64,000 nucleotides of DNA from UBA5158 sp963692955. GTDB taxonomy: Bacteria; Pseudomonadota; Gammaproteobacteria; DSM-16500. The position numbers and the translations under genes were made by a program. The stretch is taken from contig OY843587.1 in NCBI GenBank assembly GCA_963692955.1, forward strand, positions 558,001 to 622,000, in the 5' to 3' direction. Shown piece by piece: positions 51,139 through 59,761 of this stretch. The notes beneath the pieces are model-generated. The model was not told the origin of the DNA. It searched no databases and was given only the letters and a program-made list of their open reading frames with translations. Within the stretch, counting starts at the first letter, position 1. Each line of letters begins with the position of its first letter.

Positions 51139-53010
51139 ATGACAAAGATTTTAAAAAACACTATCAGCGCCATCGCTATTTTTATTTTTTTACTCGTGCT
51201 GGCATTTGGCTTGCTGGTGACACTCGTCAGTCCCAATAAAATTAAACCGCTGATCGTCGCCCAAGTCGCAAAATATTCCGGACGCCAATTAACGATGGAC
51301 GGCGATTTGTCTTGGACGATCTTTCCTTATCTAGGCGTTAAAATCGGCCACGCGCAATTAAACAATCCGGATTCATTTAAAACTAAACAATTCATTGAAA
51401 TCGATCACGCCACCATCGGTGTGAAAATGCTGCCATTGCTGCATTCCGCGATTGAGTTTAGCGAAATAACGTTGGCCGGTGTGAAAATCAATTTAGTTAA
51501 AAACGCGGACGGTAGCACCAATTGGAGCCGCGTGGAGCAGCAATCCAAACAAGAATTAGCTAATCCCACCACGCCCAGCGCCGCGAAAAAACCGGCTTAT
51601 TCACTGCAAATTCCCGTCTTCGATATCGACGACGGCGTCGTCACTTATACGGATTTGCAAAACCATAGCAATGCGAAGTTGACTAATTTTGAATTCCTCG
51701 CCAAAGACATTACCTTAGACAAGCCGTTTACTTTTTCCAGTTCATTCGATGTCACGTCAAAAAATCCAGACGCTGCCGGCAAAGCAAAAATCAGCGGCAA
51801 AATCAGCACCGATTTAGAAAAAGATTTGTATACCTTGAAAGATTTTAGCTTCACGCTGAATTCCAAGCTCAATAAAAAAGATGTCACGTTTGACTTAAGC
51901 GCCGACGCGTCCGTCGATTTAGCCAAACAAACGTTGGCATTCACCCATTTGACTAGTCATCTGGCGAATTTAACTTTGCAAGGCAACGTTAACGTCACGC
52001 AATTATTTGGCGCGACGCAAGCGCAAGGTCATTTAGAAGCGCCGGCTTTTGATTTGAAAAACTTGCTGCAAGCCGTCGGTAAAGATAATCCGAATTTGCA
52101 AACGGCTAAAAACGTCACCGGCGCGTTTGATTTTTCTACTGCTCTAACCGGCAAAACTTCTTTGCTGCAAGCGCTGCAAGCCAACGGCAAAATTAATGTC
52201 GCCGAATTGCAAGCCGCGAAATTACGCAGCACGAATGTCGTCGCCGCCACCAACATGCAGAATGGTGTATTGCAGTTGAGTTCGTTGACCGCGACATTAT
52301 ATCGTGGCAGCGCGCAAGCGGCGGGGAAAGTGAATCTTTTAACTAGCGATACGCCTATCTCTTTTCAAGCCAAATTAACGGATATTCAAGCGGAACCGTT
52401 GTTAGCGGATTTAGATTCGCAAGGCAGTAAAATAAAAGTGAAAGGCGTGGGCAACATCGACGTGCAAGCGACGACGAGCGGCTTGGATTCCAATAACATC
52501 GTTAAAAATCTGAATGGCACCAGCACGTTTAGTTTTCAAAATGGTGTTTTGGACGGCATCAACGTGGGTTATTACATCGATACCGCGAATAATTTTATTC
52601 ATGGCCAATCACCGCCCGCGAAAGGCGAAGAGGTGACGAACTTTGGTAACTTGACCGGTACCGCGGTGATTAAAGGCGGCGTGGTAACGAATAACGATTT
52701 ATCGCTGGTTTCACCGCGGTTTGATTCTAAAGGCCAGGGCACGTTAAATTTAGTTAGTCAGCAAATTAATTACAATCTGCAAGTCAAACCAAAAATTCCC
52801 GGCCAAGACGGCGGCATCAATGGCATGACGATACCAATTTCTGTCACTGGCAGTTTAAATAATCCCAGCATTACGTTGGATGTGAAAGCGTTAGCGCAAT
52901 ATGTCGCGAAACAAAAGCTGGATACCGTCAAAGACAAATTGAAAGATCAAATCAAAGGTAAACTCCCGGGTAAAGCGGGCGACATTCTCGGGAATTTCTT
53001 AGGTAGATAA
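51139..53010 (+). CDS. AsmA-family protein
   Basis: AsmA-like proteins are inner-membrane-anchored periplasmic proteins with a groove thought to carry phospholipids to the outer membrane. The 623-residue product has one N-terminal membrane helix (about residues 8-32), and the N-terminal AsmA region with GDLSWTIFPYLGVKIGHAQLNNP. A long beta-rich body follows, and the AsmA_2-type C-terminal domain (NGVLDGINVGYYIDTANNF, FDSKGQGTLNLVSQQINYNLQV). It lies between tRNA-Gly and xthA. Confidence 0.9.
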   Translation: MTKILKNTISAIAIFIFLLVLAFGLLVTLVSPNKIKPLIVAQVAKYSGRQLTMDGDLSWTIFPYLGVKIGHAQLNNPDSFKTKQFIEIDHATIGVKMLPLLHSAIEFSEITLAGVKINLVKNADGSTNWSRVEQQSKQELANPTTPSAAKKPAYSLQIPVFDIDDGVVTYTDLQNHSNAKLTNFEFLAKDITLDKPFTFSSSFDVTSKNPDAAGKAKISGKISTDLEKDLYTLKDFSFTLNSKLNKKDVTFDLSADASVDLAKQTLAFTHLTSHLANLTLQGNVNVTQLFGATQAQGHLEAPAFDLKNLLQAVGKDNPNLQTAKNVTGAFDFSTALTGKTSLLQALQANGKINVAELQAAKLRSTNVVAATNMQNGVLQLSSLTATLYRGSAQAAGKVNLLTSDTPISFQAKLTDIQAEPLLADLDSQGSKIKVKGVGNIDVQATTSGLDSNNIVKNLNGTSTFSFQNGVLDGINVGYYIDTANNFIHGQSPPAKGEEVTNFGNLTGTAVIKGGVVTNNDLSLVSPRFDSKGQGTLNLVSQQINYNLQVKPKIPGQDGGINGMTIPISVTGSLNNPSITLDVKALAQYVAKQKLDTVKDKLKDQIKGKLPGKAGDILGNFLGR

Positions 53011-53014
53011 CACT

Positions 53015-53794
53015 ATGCCGTTACGCGTGATTACCGCCAATGTAAACGGCATTCGTTCCGCCGCGAAAAAAGGTTTTTTCGAATGGATGTTGGCGCAAAA
53101 CGCGGATGTGATTTGTGTGCAAGAAATTAAAGCGCAAGCCGCCGACTTGCAAGCTGAACTGTTTCATCCAAAAGGTTACGAAGCTTACTTTCATTGCGCG
53201 GAAAAAAAAGGCTACAGCGGCGTCGGCATTTACTCGCGTCACAAACCACTTAACGTCACGCAAGGTTTAGGCTGGCCGCACGCAGACCTCGAAGGCCGCT
53301 ACATCGAATTGGATTTTGGCGATTTATGCATTGCTTCTTTATACCTGCCCTCCGGCACCAGCGGTGCACACCGCCAGACAATTAAATTCGGCTTTTTAGA
53401 GCTATATGCTAAGCATTTAGAGTTGTTGAGAAAGCAGGAAAAAGACTATATCATCTGTGGAGATTGGAATATCGCCCATCGTCAAATCGATTTAAGAAAT
53501 TGGCGTGGGAATCAAAAGAACTCAGGTTTTTTGCCTGAAGAGCGCGCATGGATGGACAAACTCTTCGGTGACATGGGCTTTGTTGACGGATTTCGTCATA
53601 TAAATCAAGAACCTGATCATTACACGTGGTGGTCAAACCGCGGCCAAGCTTGGTCTAAAAACGTCGGCTGGCGCATTGATTATCAAGTGATCACGCCCGG
53701 CTTAAAAAGCGCCATCAATTTTGTGAGTATTTATAAAGATCAGCGCTTCTCTGATCATGCGCCTTTAACGATAGACTATGACCGCAATTTTTAA
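53015..53794 (+). CDS. xthA: Exodeoxyribonuclease III (AP endonuclease)
   Basis: ExoIII repairs abasic sites and 3' blocks. The 259-residue protein has all exonuclease-endonuclease-phosphatase motifs: TANVNGIRSA, VQEIKAQ, YSRHKP, SLYLPSGTSG, CGDWNIAH, WWSNRGQAW...GWRIDYQV and SDHAPL. It follows the AsmA gene by four bases. The stop lies inside an AT-rich stem-loop. Confidence 0.96.
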   Translation: MPLRVITANVNGIRSAAKKGFFEWMLAQNADVICVQEIKAQAADLQAELFHPKGYEAYFHCAEKKGYSGVGIYSRHKPLNVTQGLGWPHADLEGRYIELDFGDLCIASLYLPSGTSGAHRQTIKFGFLELYAKHLELLRKQEKDYIICGDWNIAHRQIDLRNWRGNQKNSGFLPEERAWMDKLFGDMGFVDGFRHINQEPDHYTWWSNRGQAWSKNVGWRIDYQVITPGLKSAINFVSIYKDQRFSDHAPLTIDYDRNF

Positions 53795-53813
53795 TCATCT
53801 AATTGATTAAAAA
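53788..53813 (+). terminator. AT-rich stem-loop at the xthA stop
   Basis: TTTTTAATCA and TGATTAAAAA form a perfect 10-bp stem with a 6-base loop overlapping the xthA stop codon. There is little GC in the stem and no T-run downstream, so its strength as a terminator is doubtful. Confidence 0.35.
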
Positions 53814-53824
53814 AGATATTACAT

Positions 53825-53856
53825 TTAAGGATATCTTAAGACATATCTATTACAAT
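53825..53856 (+). promoter_or_regulatory. PmrA-like tandem box and -10 before candidate effector genes
   Basis: TTAAGGATATC is followed by TTAAGACATATC, so the TTAAG elements at 53825 and 53836 are 11 bases apart. TACAAT (53851-53856) lies ten bases after the second. PmrA sites in Legionella and Coxiella are tandem CTTAATATT-like elements with 11-base periodicity in front of the -10. No ordinary -35 is visible. Assignment to PmrA is inference. Confidence 0.45.
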
Positions 53857-53900
53857 TCATTTAATTAACAGTACGATGCATTTTAGAAGGCAGCGCAAAT

Positions 53901-54575
53901 ATGGAACAACAAAAAGAACAGCGCCACTACTTTGTAGCAAACGGCCCCGAAGGGTTGAAAGAAGTGTTGGACAAATTGAAGCGTATAAATGCAGATAACT
54001 CTACTAAAAGCGCACAATATGATATAATTTTCTTGCATAACAGTCTGACCGCGCTATTGAAAGTTGATATGGGCAGGCCGCAAATCAAATTTTGGTACCA
54101 TGATTTTGGGTTTGGCAGGGCCGCCCCCACCTCAGTAAAAGATGTCATAGTTGGTTTTATTCGACCGACGCTAAAAAAAGAAGACACGCGTGACGAAGAA
54201 ATACTGCTCGTACATTTTAACGATCGCAGTTTAGATAAAAATAAAAGTAAGCAGCGCGCCGCCGGTTTCTTTAACGTAGACGGCAAAATGGATATCGAAA
54301 GTGACGATAATTTCACTTTAGACGACGATTTGCAAAGTACGGAAATTTCCCAACTCACATTGGACTTACAACGACAGGATGTCCCTAACATGGATGACCA
54401 AAAAGTCGCATCGTTGTTACGGGCCCAAAAAGATTTAGATACGCTGGCGTCGCCCGCGGTTGAGTACGGTAAAACGGGTAGGTACAAAACCTTATTCGAT
54501 AAACCAGAAACTACCAGGTTGCCAGATGACGGAGAAAGTCATAAACCCAGTAAGCCATTTAGTAAGAGTGGCTAG
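53901..54575 (+). CDS. Unknown protein, candidate Dot/Icm effector
   Basis: Family not recognised. The 224-residue product is soluble, with an ordered N-terminal half (HYFVANGPEGLKEVLDKL, YDIIFLHNSLTALL, IKFWYHDFGFG, VIVGFIRP). A hydrophilic, largely acidic C-terminal half (FTLDDDLQSTEISQLTLDLQ) ends SHKPSKPFSKSG. It has no signal peptide. GAAGG lies ten bases before the ATG. It is the first gene after a PmrA-like tandem box and precedes the CE-clan protease candidate by 48 bases, so the two probably form a unit. The effector label is inference from context. Confidence 0.6.
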   Translation: MEQQKEQRHYFVANGPEGLKEVLDKLKRINADNSTKSAQYDIIFLHNSLTALLKVDMGRPQIKFWYHDFGFGRAAPTSVKDVIVGFIRPTLKKEDTRDEEILLVHFNDRSLDKNKSKQRAAGFFNVDGKMDIESDDNFTLDDDLQSTEISQLTLDLQRQDVPNMDDQKVASLLRAQKDLDTLASPAVEYGKTGRYKTLFDKPETTRLPDDGESHKPSKPFSKSG

Positions 54576-54623
54576 CAAACTGTTTTGAAACAAGCATGAT
54601 GCTTTGTTGAGGTTCTTGATGAA

Positions 54624-55844
54624 ATGCCATTACCAGTAAGTGTAAGCGGTCACAAGATTGAGCCATCAGTTCAACCTGACGCAAACAAACAAAAATCTCC
54701 TCAGCACGCCGCTGCCGGCAGTGATAGGGAAATTCATGCCGCTCAAAAATTCATTACGACCGATTTAATCAAACAGGGAAAAGTTAAGTTGTCCGACCTC
54801 GGCACTGACTTAGATATTATTAATTGTTTGGGTAAAGATTCATTTACTGAAGTTTCAACTATTACTAAACCTGGCGCATATATCGTTAAGCCCTGCGAGT
54901 TAACTAGCGCTAAGCTGAAAGCAATTATCGAAGACGGTTTGCACGCTGAAACTAGCGCGATTGAACTCTTTGTGCCGGTTTGTTTTCGTAGCCATTGGCG
55001 TTTGGTCAAGCTCAAGATTAAAGATAATGCTTTAATAGAAGCGACTTTGTGGGACCCGTTAGCGATTAATAATAAAGTCGCTTACAAATTACTCCAAGAC
55101 GCAATCGAGGCTGCTGAAAGTAAGAAAGCTAAAAAAGCTAAAAAAGCTAGAGAAGATTCTAATGACGCGTATGTCGAAACCGTCGTTGCAGCTAAAGCAA
55201 TTGCGGCTAAAGTGCAAACCAATGCGCATAGCTGTATGGATTACGTCATTCAAGAAATGTATAAATCAAAAAGTTTAAGTCTTGATAACGACGCCATTGA
55301 AGACGCTCCTGACGCTAACGCGTTGCGTCTCGCCGTTGTCAAGCAGATAGCGACTAATGTTACTGAGTTAGGTAAAACGTTTTCTGATAATTTAAAAATT
55401 GACGGTGAATACATCGCAGAAGAAGTTGCCTTAACTGATGAGCAAGAAAAATTTCTTGAAAAAATTAGTAAGGGTGGCAAAGTCCAAGTTGAATTTGACG
55501 ACGAATTTGCAAAACAAATTCAACGCTTACAAAAGTCCATCTGTAGCGAAAGCAAATTACAAAAAGTCGCTTTTGTGAAAGCTTATTCTATCTTCAAGCA
55601 AAAATCTGCGCAGCCGGAAGAATCTAAACAAGTTGCTAGTTCATCCATGTCTAGTAGCTCATCGATATTCCGCAACTTTTCAACTCCTAGCACGAGTTCA
55701 ATGGTAGATAATGTGCCTGCATTGAATCACAGATTCGCTTCATCATTGGGATCCAAATCAATACTGCCGCTCCATTCTTCCACGGATAGAATTATTGATT
55801 CGACGGAAAGTAAAGAAGATAAACCAAGATCGTTAACGTCCTAA
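54624..55844 (+). CDS. Probable CE-clan (Ulp1/deubiquitinase-like) cysteine protease, candidate effector
   Basis: The 406-residue product has no signal peptide. Residues about 113-211 fit the CE-clan protease core: a hydrophobic strand then H124-W (IELFVPVCFRSHW), a strand ending in W-D144-P-L, and Q198-(5)-C204 in VQTNAHSCMDYVIQEM. H-D-Q-C order and the 6-residue Q-to-C step match Ulp1-type enzymes. A Lys/Ala helix insert (about 165-177) lies between D and Q. The C-terminal 80 residues are Ser-rich and polar, suiting a translocation signal. Many intracellular bacteria secrete CE-clan enzymes acting on ubiquitin, SUMO or as acetyltransferases. Its codons favour GCT/AAA more than neighbours, which may indicate transfer. 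Confidence 0.65.
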   Translation: MPLPVSVSGHKIEPSVQPDANKQKSPQHAAAGSDREIHAAQKFITTDLIKQGKVKLSDLGTDLDIINCLGKDSFTEVSTITKPGAYIVKPCELTSAKLKAIIEDGLHAETSAIELFVPVCFRSHWRLVKLKIKDNALIEATLWDPLAINNKVAYKLLQDAIEAAESKKAKKAKKAREDSNDAYVETVVAAKAIAAKVQTNAHSCMDYVIQEMYKSKSLSLDNDAIEDAPDANALRLAVVKQIATNVTELGKTFSDNLKIDGEYIAEEVALTDEQEKFLEKISKGGKVQVEFDDEFAKQIQRLQKSICSESKLQKVAFVKAYSIFKQKSAQPEESKQVASSSMSSSSSIFRNFSTPSTSSMVDNVPALNHRFASSLGSKSILPLHSSTDRIIDSTESKEDKPRSLTS

Positions 55845-56549
55845 CACTTCTTTTTGTTTTTGGACTAATTCTAAAATTCCTTCGCGCGCTAGTTTCAACA
55901 TACTGTCTAATTCAGTTTGTTGAAACACGCCTTGTTCGGCGGTGCCTTGTACTTCGATGAAACCACCGTGTTCCGTCATCACGACGTTCATATCTGTTTC
56001 CGCTTTAGAATCTTCCGCGTAATCTAAATCTAACACGGGTTGGCCTTGATGAATTCCCACCGAAACGGATGCGACCAAGTGTAGAATAGGATTTTTAGTA
56101 ATTTTGCCTTTGCCCATTAATGCATTGACCGCGTCGACTAACGCCACACAACCGCCGGTGATTGCGGCCGTGCGCGTGCCGCCGTCGGCTTGGATGACAT
56201 CACAATCAATGACAATCGTATTTTCGCCCAACGCCGTGAAGTCGACCATGGCGCGCAGCGCGCGGCCGATGAGGCGTTGAATTTCTTGCGTGCGTCCCGC
56301 TTGTTTGCCTTTTGCCGCTTCACGCGCCATCCGTTCGTTTGTGGAGCGGGGCAGCATGCCATATTCCGCCGTCACCCAGCCTTTGCCCGAATCTTTTAAA
56401 AAAGGCGGCACACCCGCTGTGGCGGAGGCGGTGCAAATGACTTTGGTATCGCCAAATTCAACTAATACGGAACCTTCCGCGTGTTTGGTGTAATGACGGA
56501 TAAGTTTGATAGCACGTAATTGATTGGGCTCTCGGCGGCTGGGACGCAT
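55833..56549 (-). CDS. rph: Ribonuclease PH
   Basis: RNase PH trims tRNA 3' ends phosphorolytically. The ATG at 56549 (MRPSRREPNQLR) gives 238 residues, the E. coli length; the upstream frame has no family similarity. Conserved parts are GSVLVEFGDTKVICTASA, RSTNERMAREAAKGKQAGRTQEIQRLIGRALRA, the phosphate-binding QADGGTRTAAITG, and the C-terminal DLDYAEDSKAETDMNVVMT. It overlaps the end of the protease candidate by 12 bases. In E. coli rph and yicC are divergent neighbours; here icmV-dotA lie between them. Confidence 0.97.
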   Translation of the reverse strand: MRPSRREPNQLRAIKLIRHYTKHAEGSVLVEFGDTKVICTASATAGVPPFLKDSGKGWVTAEYGMLPRSTNERMAREAAKGKQAGRTQEIQRLIGRALRAMVDFTALGENTIVIDCDVIQADGGTRTAAITGGCVALVDAVNALMGKGKITKNPILHLVASVSVGIHQGQPVLDLDYAEDSKAETDMNVVMTEHGGFIEVQGTAEQGVFQQTELDSMLKLAREGILELVQKQKEVLGR

Positions 56550-56660
56550 AGTTATCTCTAGTTTTGTAGGTGGACGGCCATTATAGACTTCAAAAAACTT
56601 CCTGTCTCTCATTGAGTTAACCATTTAAAATCAAGCTTTAAGTTCTGCTTTCCGCTAAGG

Positions 56661-56689
56661 TTGTTTTTCTTTTTACCTAATGCTAATGT
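56661..56689 (+). promoter_or_regulatory. Promoter of icmV-dotA (duplicated at 62643)
   Basis: TTGTTT (56661-56666) and TAATGT (56684-56689) are spaced by 17 bases, about 24 bases before the icmV ATG. A segment of about 40 bases around it recurs, with about five changes, before the second dotA gene. Confidence 0.6.
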
Positions 56690-56712
56690 ATCTTTTACAG
56701 AGGGTATGTTCT

Positions 56713-57177
56713 ATGGCGCTAAAAGACATATTTAAAGTTTCTGGCAAAACTTTTTTTAATCCTGCCGGTTGGGTAGGTTTTAACGATGTTAAAAATCATA
56801 CCAATGTCATTTGGTCTATCATCCGTGAATTATTCATCCCTCCCGCCAATGAAGCCCGTACTGAAACCTTCGCCGAAGCCATGCAACGCTTAGGTACGAC
56901 CGAAGAGGAAGCGGCGCAGCGCGGCGAGACTTATTTTAACTACGCATTATTTTTTATAACGTTATGCGTGCTATTGGTGGTTTATGCTTTCTATCTAGCG
57001 ATCGTGCACAGGACTGTTGCAGGTTTCGCGTTGGGACTCGTTTCAGCAGGCTTATTCGCGGCGCAAGCTTTCAAATATCACTTTTGGTATTCCCAAATTA
57101 AACTCCGCAAGTTGGGTTTAACGTATCAACAATGGCTTGACTCACTCACGGGTAAATCATCAGGGACGGGCCGATGA
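56713..57177 (+). CDS. icmV: Dot/Icm protein IcmV
   Basis: IcmV is a small inner-membrane protein needed for Dot/Icm function and is always linked to dotA. The ATG at 56713 follows AGAGGG and gives 154 residues, near the Legionella length (151). The start is MALKDIFKVSGKTFFNPAGWVGF. Two membrane helices lie at about residues 82-100 and 104-125, and the end is WYSQIKLRKLGLTYQQWL. Its stop overlaps the dotA start (ATGA), so translation is coupled. Confidence 0.92.
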   Translation: MALKDIFKVSGKTFFNPAGWVGFNDVKNHTNVIWSIIRELFIPPANEARTETFAEAMQRLGTTEEEAAQRGETYFNYALFFITLCVLLVVYAFYLAIVHRTVAGFALGLVSAGLFAAQAFKYHFWYSQIKLRKLGLTYQQWLDSLTGKSSGTGR

Positions 57178-59702
57178 TTAGTTTGTTCACGCCTGCCTCA
57201 CAAGATCAATCTATTTATTATCTAGATCAAATATTTGGTTATATGAATGGCGTGCTGCCCGTTAATAACGGTGCGTTAACCATCATGGGCGCGATGTTTA
57301 AAACAGTGAATACGACGGCGTTAGTCGTCGGCTCGATTGTCGTCATTCATACTATCGTGATGGGCTTGCTGAAGACCGCTCAAGAAGGTGAATTCCTTGG
57401 CCGGCAGTGGAGTTCTTTTTGGGTGCCGTTCCGCACGGTACTTGGCGTCACGGCTTTGTTTCCTACCGCGGCCGGATATTCCATGCTGCAAATTGCGATG
57501 ATGTGGATGATTGTGCAGGGCGTTGGCGCCGCCGATACATTATGGACGAGTGTTTTAGAATTTATTGTCCATAATAAAGGTAGTCCCTATCCCCCCCAGG
57601 CTGCAGGCGGAACTTCTCCCGCGGCCGCGGTGCAAACTAACGTAACGCTACCGCCGCAAATGGTGGCATTGTTCGAAGGGTTAACTTGCCAAGCGACGTT
57701 AGCTCGTCAAGAAGCGGATCTTTATCTATCATCGGATGCGTCATTCAAACCGCTTTATTATTGCAGTGCTGCTGCTGCTGGCTCAACCAAGACCCCTTAT
57801 CAAACTGACGCGTTCTGTAAACTGTCGCCAGAACAAATGCTAAACATTACTGCGGCGGCGCCCGCCAATGGTGTCTATACCTACAAAATGGGCCCGAGCG
57901 GTGTGTGTGGTACGCTGACATTTGCCGATCCTAATACTTATGTAGATACTAGCAGTACATCAGTTTCGGGCTCTAAACCGGTTTGTACCTACGCTAGTGA
58001 TCCGACCAATACTAATGCCGCCATCGCCAAAATGGCTTGTGCGGCCATTACTGCGCAAGTTCAAACATTACAAGCTATTGTGAATATCACGGGCGCCTTT
58101 GCCACCAGCATGTCGCAAATGGACCTTGATTATTGGCGAAATTATTATGGCATCACCACCGTCAATGCGAAGGGCGATACAACCACTACACCCCTGCCAA
58201 CCGTTCCTACTTGGATAAGCAATTATTGCCAAGCAAATAACATCACGGCTTGCACTAGCAAACCCGGTACATCCATCAGTCCAAATATGTATTCACCGGT
58301 TGGTACGCTAGGCAATGTCACTGATATGACAAATGCTTCAACGAATGCAAATAAAAAGATTTATTGGCCTTATGGGCTGGGTCCGGTCATCGGCCTAAAT
58401 GTTAACGAGCCGCAAGTGTTAGTCGCAAAATACTTATCCGATATAGCCGCCGCCGCTTCCACTGGCGCCGATCTTGGCAATTTGGCTACACCTGGTAATG
58501 AAGGCTGGCTGGTAGCAGGCACTTACTATTATCAAATCGCCAGCACTAATAATAGTTCCACAGCGGCTTATATGCCGTTTTTTAATGTTGCCTCTACGAA
58601 CCCGGCTGTTTCTCAAAATGTGACTCCAGACATATCTACTAATCGAGTGCTTTGGCAAACTGCTGCCGATGTCATGGCGGCGATTACGGATTCTACGACG
58701 AATTCGACACCTAGTGCTGCGCCGCCAGAGTTGCAACAAACTAGTAGCGCCATGTCTAACGCCTCTAGTGCGATCACAGATAATTTCATGACAGAGTTAA
58801 CAGGCGGTAGCAGCACCTCGACTAATCCCGTTGTCGACGCGCAATCTTTCGGTGAAAACTTATTGATAACAGCCCAAGTTACCTATCCGATCATGTTGAT
58901 CGCGGCCGTTGCCGTCTTGGTTGGTACCGGCATAAACTTCATGGGGTTTGGTACCGGCTTAACTGAAGACCCGGCTGGGCCCGCGATGACCTTTGTCGTC
59001 ATGATCTTATGGGCTATCTATATGTTCTTTGCGGGTTGGTGTTTTACCTTTGGTGGTATGTTAGCGATTTACTTGCCGCTGATTCCTTATATCATTTTTA
59101 CCTTTGGCGTAATTGGTTGGTTAATCGCCGTGATTGAAGCGATGGTGGCCGCGCCGTTCGTGGCGATTGGTATTCTTAGTCCGACGGGACATGACTTTCT
59201 TGGGCGTTCTGAACCCGCCATCATGATAATGGCGAATACTTGTTTGCGACCTTCGCTAATGATTTTTGGTATGATCACCGGCATGATATTGGCGCCGGCG
59301 GTGGTTACCATGATTAACTCTGGTTTCAACATCGTTATCGGCTCGATTTATGGCTCTAGCCATTCACCTGGCCCGGTTGAATTGATTTTAATGTTAACCG
59401 CGTATGCGTCTATCATTGTGACGTCTATGAATAAATGTTTTGCTTTGATTTATATGATCCCGGAAAGAGTCTTACCATGGATCGGCGGCCAAGCGATTTC
59501 TTATGGTGAAGCCGAGTCTTTAAGTGGTATAAAGAGTGCGGTCGACAGTGCTGCTGGCCAAGTGAAAAGTGGCGCCGAAACTACAGGTAAAGCGGGCATT
59601 AGTGCGGGACAAAAGAAAGGCGCTCAGAAGAAAGCCGCGGCTGCTGAGGCAGGCAAACAGAAAGCTGCTGCTGGCAACGCTAGTGTTGGCCCTAAGTCCT
59701 AA
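57174..59702 (+). CDS. dotA: Dot/Icm inner-membrane protein DotA, first copy
   Basis: DotA is a polytopic inner-membrane protein essential for Dot/Icm secretion. The 842-residue product has early helices at about residues 30-65 and 88-120. A large periplasmic loop follows (about 130-565), rich in Cys, Thr and Asn. A cluster of about five helices (about 565-770) with the DotA-type GMLAIYLPLIPYIIFTFGVIGWLIAVIEAMVAAPFVAIG segment comes next, and then a charged tail rich in Lys, Ala and Gly. Legionella DotA is longer (about 1048). A paralogue starts at 62751. Confidence 0.95.
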   Translation: MISLFTPASQDQSIYYLDQIFGYMNGVLPVNNGALTIMGAMFKTVNTTALVVGSIVVIHTIVMGLLKTAQEGEFLGRQWSSFWVPFRTVLGVTALFPTAAGYSMLQIAMMWMIVQGVGAADTLWTSVLEFIVHNKGSPYPPQAAGGTSPAAAVQTNVTLPPQMVALFEGLTCQATLARQEADLYLSSDASFKPLYYCSAAAAGSTKTPYQTDAFCKLSPEQMLNITAAAPANGVYTYKMGPSGVCGTLTFADPNTYVDTSSTSVSGSKPVCTYASDPTNTNAAIAKMACAAITAQVQTLQAIVNITGAFATSMSQMDLDYWRNYYGITTVNAKGDTTTTPLPTVPTWISNYCQANNITACTSKPGTSISPNMYSPVGTLGNVTDMTNASTNANKKIYWPYGLGPVIGLNVNEPQVLVAKYLSDIAAAASTGADLGNLATPGNEGWLVAGTYYYQIASTNNSSTAAYMPFFNVASTNPAVSQNVTPDISTNRVLWQTAADVMAAITDSTTNSTPSAAPPELQQTSSAMSNASSAITDNFMTELTGGSSTSTNPVVDAQSFGENLLITAQVTYPIMLIAAVAVLVGTGINFMGFGTGLTEDPAGPAMTFVVMILWAIYMFFAGWCFTFGGMLAIYLPLIPYIIFTFGVIGWLIAVIEAMVAAPFVAIGILSPTGHDFLGRSEPAIMIMANTCLRPSLMIFGMITGMILAPAVVTMINSGFNIVIGSIYGSSHSPGPVELILMLTAYASIIVTSMNKCFALIYMIPERVLPWIGGQAISYGEAESLSGIKSAVDSAAGQVKSGAETTGKAGISAGQKKGAQKKAAAAEAGKQKAAAGNASVGPKS

Positions 59703-59761
59703 GACACCCTAAATCCTAATTAATTTTCCTTTTATCGCATCTAATTCATGAGTATATTAAT

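Noticed and set aside
53927..54487. 186-codon open frame on the minus strand opposite the first candidate effector gene
   Set aside because: It is serine-rich with no domain-like pattern and lacks a ribosome binding site; the plus-strand frame has balanced protein composition, a GAAGG site and a promoter.
54576..54623. Short AAGCAT/ATGCTT inverted repeat between the two candidate effector genes
   Set aside because: The loop would be one base, so a stable hairpin there is unlikely.
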